Source: Bordetella sp. (GTDB lineage Bacteria > Pseudomonadota > Alphaproteobacteria > Caulobacterales > Caulobacteraceae). From it: 35,797 bases of DNA. The stretch spans positions 1 through 35,797 of the forward strand of contig JAFKFS010000034.1 of assembly GCA_017308115.1 (NCBI GenBank). The letters are read 5' to 3'. The notes under the pieces are model-generated. The model saw nothing but the letters and a program-made list of their open reading frames with translations, searched no databases and was not told the origin of the DNA. A program made the position numbers and the translations under genes. Of the stretch, positions 16,547 through 24,673 are shown in pieces. Numbering within the stretch: position 1 is the first letter of the stretch; each line of letters opens with the position of its first letter.

Positions 16547-18000
16547 CGCGGCGCCTCCGCCGCGCCGGGGCGTCGCACGTGGCCGAGTTCGAAATCGGAT
16601 CGCGGGGCCGCGGCGGGCGCGGCGCGATCATGGACCTGCGCCCCGTCCATGAAGACCAGATCGGGCGCCGAATAGACGCTGAACGGATCGGCGCTCCACA
16701 CGATGACATCGGCGATCTTGCCCGGCTCCAGCGAGCCGGTCCGGTCGTCCAGACCCAGGATTCGCGCCGGGTTCAGGGTGATCCAGCGGATCGCCTGTTC
16801 GGGCGTGATCTCCAGTCCCGCCTCGCGCCCGGCCGTCATCGCCCGACCCGCCTCATGGTTCAGATGCTGCATCAGCATGACGTCGTCGGAGTGCAGCGCC
16901 GCGACGCCGCCCGCCGCCTCGATGAAGGCGGCGTTCTCCATGATGGAGTCATAGGCCTCCATCTTGTAGCCGGACCAGTCCCCGGCCCAGGTGACGACCG
17001 GCACGCCCTCGCGAACCAGCTCGGGCGCGATCTTGAAGGCCTCCAGCGCATGATGGAAGGCCGCGATGCGGAAGCCGAACTCGTGCGACAGATCGATCAT
17101 CTGAAGCATCTCATCGGCGCGGTAGCAGTGGATGTGGACGGGAATGTCGCCCCTCAGCGCGCCCGCGACCGTCTCCAGCGCCAGGTCGCGCCCGGGCGGA
17201 TCGGCGCGCTCGCCCGCCTCCGCCTTGCGACGATAGGCGTCCCAGCGCGCGGCGTAGGCGGCGGCGGCGATGAAGGTGTTGCGATAGCCCATCATGACGC
17301 CCGCGCGGGTGCCGGGTTTGCCGGGGCCGCCGCTGGACGGGTTCTCGCCACAGGCCATCTTCAGGCCCTGACGCGCCGCGGGGAACTTCATGGCCTGGGG
17401 CGACAGCGCCGTGACGTTGCGAAGCACCACGGTGCGGCCGTTGAACATGTTCGCCGAGCCGGGAAGGATCTGCATCGTCACGACGCCGGCGGCCAGCGCG
17501 CGTTCGAACATCGGGTCCTGCGGCCAGACGGAATGCTCGACCCAGACGCCGCCCGGATTGGGCCCGCTCTCATTGCTGGAATCGCCGCCCGCCGCGCCGG
17601 GGCTGGAGCCGGCGCCGATGTGGGCGTGGGGGTCGATGACGCCCGGCGTGACCCAGCGCCCGGCGGCGTCGATGATCCGGGCGTCCGTCGGCGCCGCGAC
17701 GTCGCGGCCCACCGCCTCGATCCGTCCGTCGCGCATCAGCACCGTCCCGCCGTCGATGCGCGGCCCCGCAGCGGTCAGGACGGTGGCGTTGACGATGGCC
17801 GTCGGCGGCGCCTCCAGCGGTCTGTAGGTCGAGGGGTAGGCCGGCGGATCGGCGTAGGGGTTCAGCCCGCGCGCCACGGCAGAGGACGATGCGGGCGACG
17901 CGACGACGGCAGGCCCCTCAACCTGAGCCGCCGCGTCGCCCGTCGCGGCCGCGCTCAGCGCCGCGAGACCCAGAACCCCCGCCATGCCCCTCATGATCAT
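16543..18000 (-). CDS. Exported amidohydrolase with a complete metal site
   Basis: This is a protein of 485 residues with a signal peptide (about 1-26, ending DAAAQ) and an imidazolonepropionase/prolidase-like amidohydrolase fold. Candidate ligands are His125 and His127 (VIDPHAHIGAG), Lys214 (LKMACGENP) as the possible carboxylated lysine, His289/His291 (PVHIHCYRAD), His316/His317 (AAFHHALE) and Asp372 (LHSDD). The start overlaps the stop of the S10 gene upstream (ATGA), and its own stop overlaps the start of the metal-less copy (ATGA), so the three are made in a fixed order. It probably cleaves an amide, dipeptide or cyclic-amide bond in the periplasm. Members of this group include Xaa-Pro and related dipeptidases, but the substrate here is not known. 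Confidence 0.88.
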   Translation of the reverse strand: MIMRGMAGVLGLAALSAAATGDAAAQVEGPAVVASPASSSAVARGLNPYADPPAYPSTYRPLEAPPTAIVNATVLTAAGPRIDGGTVLMRDGRIEAVGRDVAAPTDARIIDAAGRWVTPGVIDPHAHIGAGSSPGAAGGDSSNESGPNPGGVWVEHSVWPQDPMFERALAAGVVTMQILPGSANMFNGRTVVLRNVTALSPQAMKFPAARQGLKMACGENPSSGGPGKPGTRAGVMMGYRNTFIAAAAYAARWDAYRRKAEAGERADPPGRDLALETVAGALRGDIPVHIHCYRADEMLQMIDLSHEFGFRIAAFHHALEAFKIAPELVREGVPVVTWAGDWSGYKMEAYDSIMENAAFIEAAGGVAALHSDDVMLMQHLNHEAGRAMTAGREAGLEITPEQAIRWITLNPARILGLDDRTGSLEPGKIADVIVWSADPFSVYSAPDLVFMDGAQVHDRAAPAAAPRSDFELGHVRRPGAAEAPR

Positions 18001-19481
18001 CGCCCGGCGATGAAGGCGCGCAGGTCCTGGGCCATGGCCGTCCGGGCGTCCGGATTGCTGTAGGTCATGTGCCCCCCTTCGTATTCCTTCAGCACGATGC
18101 GCTCGCGCGGATAGGCGGCCTGATCGGCCAGGTAGCGGGCGGCGCCGATGGTGGTCGTCGTATCGAACACCCCGGTTCCCAGCATCAGGCGGAAACGCGG
18201 ATTGGCGGCCATGGCCCGCTCGATCCCCCGATCATAGAAGTAATCGTCGAAGGGACCGCCCGCCCCTTCCGTCGGCTCATAGCCCCACGGCCCCGGCCGG
18301 GGCGCCGAGCCGCGATAGTCCGCCATCGACAGGCGCACGCCCAGGTTCTCGCTCATGTGGCGCGCCAGCAGGGGCGCGATCATGGCGTTGACCTTGTTGT
18401 AGGGATCGGAAGGCCGTTCGCCCGGACGCGGCGCCGGGCCGCTGTAGCGGGCGTCGTACATGCCCAGGATCAGGCCCTGATCCTTCAGCAGCTCGACGCA
18501 GAAATCCATCTTGGTGATGACCAGGCGGTTGGCCAGGTAATAGTCTACGGGGATGCCCGTCAGGGCCTGAAGCCGCTCGGCCGTCGCGCGCCGCTCGGTC
18601 GCCGTCAAACCATTGCCGCGCCGCAGGGCCGACAGATAGTCGGTCATGGCGAAGGTCCACGCCTCCTCGATCCGCGCCTTCAGATCCTCCCCGCCGGGTA
18701 TGCGCCGGTGAAAGGCCGCGATCGCCGTCAGGGCGGGCAGGTTGACCGCATAGGAGACGATGTTGCCGCGACGCTGGCTGGTCTCGATCATGTTCAGCGC
18801 CTGGCCCATCAGGGCGACGCCGTCCAGGGGCAGGCGATCGCTCAGCAACCCGGCGGTCAGGGCGGCGCGCAGGGTGCCGTAGCTCTCCCCGACCAGATAG
18901 CGAGGCGAGCGCACGCGCCCGGCCGACGCCAGCCAGGCCTCGACGAATCCGGCCGTCATGCGGGAGTCCGCCCCGTCGGAATAGGCGGCCTTGCGGTCGG
19001 CTTCATCGACCAGGCGGCTGAAGCCGGTCTCGGGCGGATCGATGAACACCAGGTCGGCCACGTCCAGCAGGGAGTCGGCGTTGTCCAGCAGGGCGTAGGG
19101 CTCGGGCACGTCCGCCGCGACGTCGCGTGGCGGGTCGTACCGTTTCGGTCCGAAGGCGCCCATGTGCAGATAGGAAGAGGCGACGATCGGGCCGCCGTTG
19201 AAGAAGAAGAGGACCGGCCGGTCCGGATCAACCGGCTCAGCCACATAGGCGGTTGTGACGAACCGGGCGGCGGGCCGGCGCTCGGCCGCCGCGACCAGGG
19301 TCTCCTCGACCGTCGCCGTATAGTTCACCGCGCGACCGTTGAACCGGCCCCGGTGGCGCGACACGTAACGGACCGGCCCCATCGCGCCCGGCCGCGCCGC
19401 CTCCCGCGCCGCCGCCGGGGCGGCTCCGGCCGACAGGGCCAGCCCCGCGAGAATGGACCGTCGGCTGGGAACGAAGGACAT
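17997..19481 (-). CDS. S10 family serine carboxypeptidase-like protein, third copy, Tat-type signal
   Basis: This is an exported peptidase of 494 residues. The ATG at 19481 has GGAG six bases upstream and is preferred over the GTG at 19499. The N-terminus has a twin-arginine pattern (PSRRSILAG, Arg7-Arg8), unlike the Sec signals of the other two S10 copies. The nucleophile is Ser200 in VGESYGT, with Asp440 (GVFDTTTT) and His471 (EGGHMTYS). The oxyanion loop reads NGGPI where the other copies have NGGPG, a change beside the two oxyanion glycines. It follows the TonB receptor after 71 bases and is ATGA-coupled to the amidohydrolase. It is likely active, with altered specificity possible. Confidence 0.88.
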   Translation of the reverse strand: MSFVPSRRSILAGLALSAGAAPAAAREAARPGAMGPVRYVSRHRGRFNGRAVNYTATVEETLVAAAERRPAARFVTTAYVAEPVDPDRPVLFFFNGGPIVASSYLHMGAFGPKRYDPPRDVAADVPEPYALLDNADSLLDVADLVFIDPPETGFSRLVDEADRKAAYSDGADSRMTAGFVEAWLASAGRVRSPRYLVGESYGTLRAALTAGLLSDRLPLDGVALMGQALNMIETSQRRGNIVSYAVNLPALTAIAAFHRRIPGGEDLKARIEEAWTFAMTDYLSALRRGNGLTATERRATAERLQALTGIPVDYYLANRLVITKMDFCVELLKDQGLILGMYDARYSGPAPRPGERPSDPYNKVNAMIAPLLARHMSENLGVRLSMADYRGSAPRPGPWGYEPTEGAGGPFDDYFYDRGIERAMAANPRFRLMLGTGVFDTTTTIGAARYLADQAAYPRERIVLKEYEGGHMTYSNPDARTAMAQDLRAFIAGR

Positions 19482-19498
19482 GGGTTTCTCCACAATCA

Positions 19499-19514
19499 CC
19501 GTCCGGCGAGACGG
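19499..19514 (-). other. Small intercistronic hairpin after the TonB receptor gene
   Basis: CCGTC and GACGG arms with a six-base loop lie between the receptor stop and the S10 ribosome site. No T-run follows, so it is at most a partial stop or an RNA-processing element that would make receptor mRNA more abundant than the distal genes. This is weak evidence. Confidence 0.25.
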
Positions 19515-19552
19515 CAGGCGACGCCTGGGACGCCGCCGCCTCCCCTATCGCA

Positions 19553-22537
19553 TCAGAAGCGGGCGTTCAGCCCGACGAACAGCTGACGTCCCAGGATGTC
19601 GCCATAGTTGCGGGTGGGATAGGACGGCTGCTCGTCCGTCAGATTGGTGACCCCGGCCCGCAGCGTGTACTTGCCGAAATCGTATAGCGCCGAGACGTTG
19701 TGGCGGATGTTGGCGTCGATGTCCGGCGCCGGCGTCGACTCGATGGTGTCGAACCGGTTGACCTTGGTCTTGGGCAGATAGGACATCGAATAGGTCAGAC
19801 GCAGCGGCCCGCGCGCGTAGCGCACGTCATAGCGCGACACCCAGTCGGGCGAGGCGGTCGTGCCGTCGGTCCGCAGGTAGTCGAAGCCCGTGACCGAGGT
19901 TTCCAGCAGCGCCGTGTGGGTGACTTCGGCGTTCAGCTCCAGCGAGCCGTAGTGGCCGCCCTCGAACCAGTCGTCCAGGCTGAAGCCGTAGTTGATGTTG
20001 TAGACCTCGCCCTCGTACCGCACGCGGCCGGCGTTGAAGGTGGTCGAGACAGCCGTCGCGACATGCCCCTGGTTGTTAAAGGTGAAGGTGTCGCAGGCGC
20101 TGCTGCGCTCGCTGGAGTCGAAGCAGGTCGCCAGGAAGTCCACCGGCGCGAACGGCGACAGCCCGTCCTTCAGATCCACCTCCACACGGTCGGCCACGAC
20201 GGTCAGCCCCGGAATGAAGCGCGGCTGCAGGATGACGCCATAGGTGGTGGTGTCCGACAACTCGTTGCGCAGGTCCGGATTGCCGCCCGACGTGATCATG
20301 ACGTTGGTGAAGTTCTCGCCCGGGTCCTGGAAGCCCTGCAGCGGCCCCCAGCCCGGATTGGCGGCGAACAGCGCCTCGCAGTTGGCCCGGCGGACGGCCG
20401 GATTGGGTCCCGTGGCGATGCGGTCGGCGTCGCAGGGATTACGGGAGATCGAGCCCAGGCTGGTCGTGGACGGGGCGAACAGCTGGTTCAGCGTCGGCGC
20501 GCGGAAGTTGCGGCTGCGCGACACGCGGAACGTGACGCCGTCGACGACGCCCCAGCGCAGACCGGCGCCCCAGACGTTCTCGCGCCCCGCGATGGAGTTG
20601 TCGACAACGCGATAGGCGCCGTCGATCTCCAACGACCGGGCGAACGGCAGGCTGAAGTCCCCGCCCAGGATGGGGATCAGCAGTTCGGCCGAGAACTCAT
20701 TGGTGTTGTAATCGCCCGAGGTGGGAACCGATTTCACGCCCGAGCCCGTCAGGCCCAGCTGGTTCGCTTCGGAGGGGGTGAAGACGGCGTCCTCGGCCCG
20801 GTATTCATAGGCCAGGGAGAAGCTGACCGGGCCGGCGGGCAGCTCGAACGCCGTGCCGCCCAGGGTCGCCAGGAGGTTGTCCTGGGTGTTCTCATAGGTC
20901 TCGCCGATGCGCACCGACACATAGTCGCGCATGGCGTCGGTGACAGTTCCGGCGCCGAAGATGTTGATCGGCACGCAGGCGGCGTCGTCGTTCGCCGGAT
21001 TGCTGTCGGCGTTGACCGCGCAGACGATCTGGCCGCCCTGGTTCACGGCGTTGACGGCCTTCTGCATCCGCTGGGTCCAGACAGCCCAGCCGGACCGTTC
21101 GCCGTCCACCTGGGCGCGGCTGTAGGACAGGCTCCAGTAGAAGTTCCGATCAGCGAAGTCGAAGTCGCCTTCCAGGCCGATTTGACCGCGCCAGACATCG
21201 GTCGAGTGAACGAATTCGCGCGTGGGCAAGGCGTCCGCCCACTGCTTCGACAGGAACAGCGGACCGCCGGCGGCGAAGCTCGGGCTGGCCGCCTCCAACT
21301 GGGCGCGAGCCTGCGGCGACAGGAAGGCGTTGTTGCGGGTGAAGCTGAGCACGCCGGCGCCGGAGGCCGCGTTGTTCAGCACGGTATTGCTGCCGCCCTG
21401 GGTGCCGAACGGGTCCCGGCCCTCGGTCTGGGCATAGGTGAACTCGCCCGTCAGCCGCACCCGGTCCGTCAGGTCGAAGCGCCCGATCAGACTGGTGTTG
21501 AAACGCTCCACCCCGGAATAGAGGGCGGCGATCTCACGATAGTCCCAGCCGTCCCCGCCCGAGGCGAAGGGCACGCCGTAAACCGTGCCGGTGTCATAGC
21601 CCACCACGCTCTGACCGTCGGCCGAGAACTGGGTCGGCGCCCCGGCGATCCGCAGCAGCAGCGCCGGCGAGGGCGCGGGCGTCGTATAGATCACGCCGTT
21701 GTAATTGAAGGGCCAGAACCGGCCGTTCAAAATCTCCTTCAACGCCGGGATGCCGTCGCTCGGCCCCGTGTTGGCGGAATTGCTGGTCGTCAGCCGCGCA
21801 ATATTCGAGATCGGCCGATCATAGCTGAGCAGGGAATCGCTCTTGGACCACTCGACGCTTCCGGCCAGATTGGCCCGTCCGTCCAGGAAGTTGCGGCCCG
21901 CCGTGACGCGCACGCTGCTCTGCGGATAATCGCCCCGCCAGCTCAGGCCGTGCTGGAGGTCCAGCTCCATCCCGTCGAAGTCGTCCCGCAGGACATAGTT
22001 GATCACCCCGGCGATGGCGTCCGAGCCATACACCGCCGCGCCGCCCGCCTGGACGACATCGACGCGCTTCAGCAATCCCACGGGAATGATGTTGGTGTCG
22101 ACCACCCGGTCGCCCATGCCCTGGGCCGTGGTGACGAAACGGCGGCCGTTCACCAGCGTCAGGGTGCGGCCCGGCCCCAGGCCGAACAGGTTGGGAAACT
22201 GCTGCCCGCCGCCGGACTGGGAGCCGCTGCCGTCCGACATCGGCGTCGAGGGCGCGACGGACGTGTTCTGATTGAGCGCCTGGCCGGCCTGGACGTAGCC
22301 CCGCTCGTTCAGGACCTCGCGATCGACGGCCACGAGAGGCGCCGAGGTGGAAGTGTCCGCGCGCCGGATTCGCGTGCCGGTGACGACGATCTCGCCCACT
22401 TCGGCGACCGGCTCTTCGTTCGACGCCCCAGCCTGCACGCCTGTCTGCGCCTGGGCGCCGCCCGCGATCAGAAGGCTGGACGCGGCGAAACCGGCGACGG
22501 TCGAGGCCAGAAAAACCCGGTTCGATAATTTATTCAC
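19553..22537 (-). CDS. TonB-dependent outer-membrane receptor
   Basis: This is an outer-membrane active transporter of 994 residues. The GTG at 22537 is preceded by GAGGGGA with a six-base gap and opens a signal peptide ending GGAQAQ (about residue 31); an ATG 48 bases upstream would place unrelated residues before it. The plug domain begins at EVGEIVVTGTRIRR and includes VNGRRFV and YGSDAIAGVINYVLR. The barrel follows, and the protein ends LFVGLNARF with the terminal aromatic needed for barrel assembly. There is no N-terminal signalling domain, so it does not look like a sigma/anti-sigma regulated receptor. It heads the operon with two S10 peptidases and the amidohydrolase pair, which suggests it imports the substrate that they degrade. 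Regulation by the half-sites upstream is inferred. Confidence 0.93.
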   Translation of the reverse strand: MNKLSNRVFLASTVAGFAASSLLIAGGAQAQTGVQAGASNEEPVAEVGEIVVTGTRIRRADTSTSAPLVAVDREVLNERGYVQAGQALNQNTSVAPSTPMSDGSGSQSGGGQQFPNLFGLGPGRTLTLVNGRRFVTTAQGMGDRVVDTNIIPVGLLKRVDVVQAGGAAVYGSDAIAGVINYVLRDDFDGMELDLQHGLSWRGDYPQSSVRVTAGRNFLDGRANLAGSVEWSKSDSLLSYDRPISNIARLTTSNSANTGPSDGIPALKEILNGRFWPFNYNGVIYTTPAPSPALLLRIAGAPTQFSADGQSVVGYDTGTVYGVPFASGGDGWDYREIAALYSGVERFNTSLIGRFDLTDRVRLTGEFTYAQTEGRDPFGTQGGSNTVLNNAASGAGVLSFTRNNAFLSPQARAQLEAASPSFAAGGPLFLSKQWADALPTREFVHSTDVWRGQIGLEGDFDFADRNFYWSLSYSRAQVDGERSGWAVWTQRMQKAVNAVNQGGQIVCAVNADSNPANDDAACVPINIFGAGTVTDAMRDYVSVRIGETYENTQDNLLATLGGTAFELPAGPVSFSLAYEYRAEDAVFTPSEANQLGLTGSGVKSVPTSGDYNTNEFSAELLIPILGGDFSLPFARSLEIDGAYRVVDNSIAGRENVWGAGLRWGVVDGVTFRVSRSRNFRAPTLNQLFAPSTTSLGSISRNPCDADRIATGPNPAVRRANCEALFAANPGWGPLQGFQDPGENFTNVMITSGGNPDLRNELSDTTTYGVILQPRFIPGLTVVADRVEVDLKDGLSPFAPVDFLATCFDSSERSSACDTFTFNNQGHVATAVSTTFNAGRVRYEGEVYNINYGFSLDDWFEGGHYGSLELNAEVTHTALLETSVTGFDYLRTDGTTASPDWVSRYDVRYARGPLRLTYSMSYLPKTKVNRFDTIESTPAPDIDANIRHNVSALYDFGKYTLRAGVTNLTDEQPSYPTRNYGDILGRQLFVGLNARF

Positions 22538-22949
22538 GATCAGTCCCCTCGCGCAGCTGACGGAAGGGATCCCCCGATCCCCCATTTATATGAAACTTAG
22601 GCCGAGCAAGGCGGTTTGTTGTTCCTTTTTAACGACAGGGTTCGGGCATGAGAAAAATAATGATGCAGGATTTCCGACCCCATCGCCTAAATAATGCAAC
22701 AGGTGAACGCCGGGGCCCGCATTCACGGGGATCAGGGCGCCGGAACCCCGCTATCGGCTGAACGCGCGTGGAGGGGCTCCCGCGCGGGACAGGACGCAGG
22801 CGTCTGGCCGCTGCGCCGTTTCAGCCTTCTCGGGTCGCCTATAGACCGGGGGCCACGGAGGGTTTCGAGTAAGGCGCTGCGGCGCGCAGGCGATGAAGAC
22901 CCGGAACGCAAGACGCAGCCGGCTGCAGCCCCGCTCCCGGCCTCCGACC
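22538..22949. other. Intergenic region: receptor leader and promoter, then unexplained GC-rich DNA
   Basis: No convincing gene is present in these 412 bases. The AT-richer part (about 22580-22700) serves the receptor operon: TATAAA on the minus strand at 22585-22590 with TTGCTC at 22604-22609 is a possible promoter, with a short 13-base spacer. From about 22700 to 22949 the DNA is GC-rich. It contains a hairpin at 22764-22785 (GCGCG, bulged T, GGAG, loop GGG, then CTCC and CGCGC), a TATAGA hexamer on the plus strand at 22840-22845, and the palindrome GCAGCCGGCTGC at 22915-22926. An open frame that crosses it looks like a chance frame. I recognise no known RNA family here. Confidence 0.5.
22663..22699. 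promoter_or_regulatory. Paired half-sites upstream of the TonB receptor operon
   Basis: On the minus strand TTGCATTA (22692-22699) and CCTGCAT (22663-22669) repeat the core seen in the inverted repeat at 1798-1825 and in the AsnC-type promoter region. The ATGCA cores are centred at 22665 and 22696, 31 bases apart, about three helical turns. This spacing fits an Lrp/AsnC-type protein binding one face of the helix, upstream of the candidate minus-10. The regulator assignment is an inference. Confidence 0.45.
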
Positions 22950-24260
22950 TTACCGGCTTGATGCGGTCGTCGGGGCGACGCGCCAGACCGTATTGGATAA
23001 ATCGTCAGCCACCAGCAGGATGCGGCGCTGCGGATCGAACCACACCCCCACCGGGCGGCCGCGCGCCTCGCCCTTGTCCGTCAGGAAGCCGGTCAGGAAG
23101 TCGACGGGTTCGCCGACGGGACGGCCGCCCACGAACGGAACCCAGACCACCTTGTATCCCGCCAGGTCCTGGCGGTTCCAACTGCCGTGCTGGCCGATGA
23201 AAGCGCCTTCGTCGAAGCCGCCGCCGAAGCCGCCGTCGCGGGCGAAGGAAAGGCCCAGCGCGGCCACATGGGCGCCCAGGGCGTAGTCGGGCGTCACCGC
23301 CGCGGCCACAAGCTCCGGCTTCTGGGGCCGCACGCGCGGGTCGAGATTGCGTCCCCAATAGCTGTAGGGCCAGCCGTAGAAGGCGCCTTCGCGCACCGAG
23401 GTCAGATAGTCGGGAACCAGTTGCGGCCCGATCTCGTCCCTTTCGTTCACCACGGCCCACAGGGCCGCGCTGGACGGTTCGATCGCCAGGGCGGTCGGAT
23501 TGCGGATGCCGCGTGCGATGGTCCGGCGCACCCCGGTGAGCCGGTCGATCGCCCAGACGACCGCCCGCTCCTCCTCCACCGCCATGCCCCGTTCGCCGAC
23601 GTTGCTGTTGGAGCCGATGCCGACATAGAGGGTCGCGCCGTCGGCGCTGGCGGTCAGGGCCTTGGTCCAGTGGTGGTTGAGCGCGGCGGGCAGGCGCGTC
23701 ACCTCCTCGGGCGGCGCCGTGATGCGGGTCTGTCCCTCGACATAGGGGAAGCTGACCAGGGCGTCCTGTTCGGCCACATAGATGCGGCCGTCGACATAGG
23801 CCAGCCCATAGGGGGCGTTCAGCCCGTCGATGAAGACGGTGCGCACCTCGGCGCGGCCGTCGTTGTCCGCATCGCGCAACAGGGTCAGGCGGTCGCCGCC
23901 CTTCACCTGGGTGGAGCCCCGCTTCTTGATGACCCCGGCGATGACGTCCTTGGGCCTCAGCGCAGGCGCACCGCCGCCCCGTCCCTCGGCCACCAGGACG
24001 TCGCCGTTGGGCAGGACGAGCATCTGGCGCGGGATACGCAGGTCGGCGGCCAGGGCCGTCACCACGAAGCCTTCGGGCGCGCGGGGGGTCTCATCGCCCC
24101 ATCCCACCGGCTTGGCGATCCGCATCGGCGGGGCAAGGGTTTCGCGGATTTCCGGCAGGTCCGGCCGGGGGCCGACCTCGTTCACGCCCTTCTCGCTGCG
24201 GCCGCAGGCGGCCAGGGCCAGGGTCAGGACGCCGCCCAGAATGACGCCGCGACGGATCAT
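22950..24260 (-). CDS. PQQ-dependent sugar / L-sorbosone dehydrogenase-like lipoprotein
   Basis: This is a beta-propeller protein of 436 residues of the soluble glucose dehydrogenase / sorbosone dehydrogenase type. The N-terminus has a lipobox (LALAAC, Cys19), so it should be a lipid-anchored periplasmic protein. Propeller signatures include GFVVTALAADLRIPRQM, LRDADNDGRAEV, GLAYVDGRIYVAEQDALV, ARGIRNPTALAIEP and GQHGSWNR. Relatives oxidise aldose sugars or aldehydes with PQQ as cofactor, but no substrate can be named. AGGAG lies eight bases before the ATG. The start overlaps the stop of the membrane-protein gene by four bases, so the two are coupled; a DUF2231 protein beside a dehydrogenase of this kind suggests membrane electron transfer or anchoring. 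Confidence 0.87.
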   Translation of the reverse strand: MIRRGVILGGVLTLALAACGRSEKGVNEVGPRPDLPEIRETLAPPMRIAKPVGWGDETPRAPEGFVVTALAADLRIPRQMLVLPNGDVLVAEGRGGGAPALRPKDVIAGVIKKRGSTQVKGGDRLTLLRDADNDGRAEVRTVFIDGLNAPYGLAYVDGRIYVAEQDALVSFPYVEGQTRITAPPEEVTRLPAALNHHWTKALTASADGATLYVGIGSNSNVGERGMAVEEERAVVWAIDRLTGVRRTIARGIRNPTALAIEPSSAALWAVVNERDEIGPQLVPDYLTSVREGAFYGWPYSYWGRNLDPRVRPQKPELVAAAVTPDYALGAHVAALGLSFARDGGFGGGFDEGAFIGQHGSWNRQDLAGYKVVWVPFVGGRPVGEPVDFLTGFLTDKGEARGRPVGVWFDPQRRILLVADDLSNTVWRVAPTTASSR

Positions 24261-24673
24261 CGGACCGCTCCTTCATCGAGCATCCCCGAATAGCGCAGCC
24301 ACCCCGCGATCAGCGCCAGCAGACAACACAAGGCGGACAGGGCGACGCCGAACGCGCCGACGGAGCTCCATCCGTCCTGGCTGTGCTTGAAGGCGTTTAG
24401 CAGGGCCAGCAGGCACAGGACGGCCAGGGCGCCGCTGTAGACGAGGCGCGAAACGCCGCGACGGCCCCGCGCCAGATCGATCAGGCTCCAGACAAGGGCC
24501 GTCCCTGCGAACGCCAGGCCGCCCGCCACGGCCCAGGACGAGAAGTTGCTCCACTGCATCTCGGCCGTCTTGAGATAGGCGACGTCCGTGGCCAACCCCA
24601 GGCTGAACAGGGCGACCGGAACGCTCAGGATCAGGCCCTGCAGCGCCCGGACGGCGCCCGCCCCGGCGGTCAC
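24257..24673 (-). CDS. DUF2231-like inner-membrane protein
   Basis: This is a protein of 138 residues with four hydrophobic segments: about residues 8-30, 45-65, 78-95 and 105-127. The pattern GLILSVPVALFSLGLATDVAYL at the start resembles DUF2231 proteins, a family without a proven function. It starts with GTG, which overlaps the preceding stop (GTGA), and ends in a four-base overlap with the PQQ-type lipoprotein gene, so the three genes form a tight operon. It could anchor, or pass electrons from, the dehydrogenase; this is inferred only from linkage. Confidence 0.72.
   Translation of the reverse strand: MTAGAGAVRALQGLILSVPVALFSLGLATDVAYLKTAEMQWSNFSSWAVAGGLAFAGTALVWSLIDLARGRRGVSRLVYSGALAVLCLLALLNAFKHSQDGWSSVGAFGVALSALCCLLALIAGWLRYSGMLDEGAVR

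Noticed and set aside
19700-22528. 942-codon open frame on the plus strand opposite the TonB receptor
   Set aside because: The translation lacks any domain and is rich in Arg, Gly, His and Val typical of antisense frames, while the minus strand encodes an intact receptor.
22694-23200. Open frame on the plus strand starting in the receptor leader
   Set aside because: There is no ribosome site, the composition is low-complexity and basic, and half of it is antisense to the PQQ-type lipoprotein gene.
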